From Clostridia bacterium (GTDB lineage Bacteria; Bacillota; Clostridia; Oscillospirales; Acutalibacteraceae), in NCBI GenBank assembly GCA_900754145.1, contig CAAEBW010000324.1:1-13472 (forward strand): a stretch of 13,472 nucleotides of DNA, in the 5' to 3' direction. A program made the position numbers and the translations under genes. Of the stretch, positions 13,327 to 13,472 are shown in pieces (position 1 is the first letter of the stretch; every line of letters begins with the position of its first letter). The notes below the pieces were generated by a model. That model ran no database searches and was not told the DNA's origin. It worked only from the letters and a program-made list of their open reading frames with translations.

Positions 13327-13472
13327 TTAAATGGAATAATTCTTTTCTATATATTCATCCAATTTTCTGCGCTTAATCAGCCGTTTGGTGCCGTTAAACA
13401 GCACAAAAGTACAATCAGCCTTATCGGTTAGTCTTCTTAGTTTGTTTATACCAATACCGGAATATGCTGCGG
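13327..13472 (-). CDS. xis: Excisionase, C-terminal part (N-terminus beyond right edge)
   Basis: The last 47 codons of a small basic protein enter from the right edge and stop at 13327-13329. The residues GINKLRRLTDKADC followed by FVLFNGTKRLIKRRKLDEYI match the pattern of the Tn916 excisionase (GENKLRRLAEEN, then a hydrophobic run, NGNR-IKRKQFE-I). It is a winged-helix DNA-bending protein that directs the integrase to excise. Full length is about 65-70 residues, so some 20 are missing. It ends 125 bases before the integrase start, the usual xis-int order. It identifies the right side of the window as the interior of the element. Confidence 0.85.
   Translation of the reverse strand, partial: AAYSGIGINKLRRLTDKADCTFVLFNGTKRLIKRRKLDEYIEKNYSI

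Overview
The window looks like chromosomal DNA of a low-to-medium-GC Firmicute, most likely a gut-type Clostridium relative, with one end of an integrative element at its right edge. The reasons are a class 3 fructose-1,6-bisphosphatase, strong AAGGAG/GGAGG ribosome binding sites in front of almost every gene, compact U-tract terminators, and a Tn916-like excisionase/integrase pair. Every gene I can support is on the minus strand, so the region reads right to left.

1-2818: a partial class 3 fructose-1,6-bisphosphatase (runs off the left edge) whose start overlaps by 8 bases the end of a sodium:dicarboxylate-symporter family transporter. An intrinsic terminator with a GNRA-type tetraloop lies between this pair and the next gene upstream.

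2925-10981: the main content, a sugar-acid catabolic cluster. In transcription order it encodes a zinc dehydrogenase (YdjL-like), a ribulose-phosphate-3-epimerase-fold protein, a major facilitator transporter (YdjK-like), a second zinc dehydrogenase (YdjJ-like), a class II aldolase (YdjI-like), a PfkB sugar kinase (YdjH-like), an aldo/keto reductase (YdjG-like) and a DeoR regulator (YdjF-like). Apart from the epimerase this is, by recalled sequence and order, the Escherichia coli ydjL-K-J-I-H-G-F cluster. The E. coli kinase and aldolase are reported to act on long-chain keto-sugar acids (octuluronate type), so the likely job is: import (YdjK), oxidation/reduction or epimerisation at one carbon (YdjL, YdjJ, epimerase), phosphorylation (YdjH), cleavage to DHAP plus an aldehyde acid (YdjI), and aldehyde reduction (YdjG), under YdjF control. 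The fructose bisphosphatase next door would fit gluconeogenic use of the DHAP.

10982-11335: AT-rich leader with candidate promoters and nested inverted repeats. 11336-11434: a 32-codon small ORF. 11435-11956: no convincing protein gene, but a strong terminator and an array of eight TACGmCA heptamers, probably integrase arm-binding sites.

11957-13472: tyrosine integrase and the C-terminal part of its excisionase. The rest of the element lies beyond the right edge. The attachment core cannot be fixed from one end.
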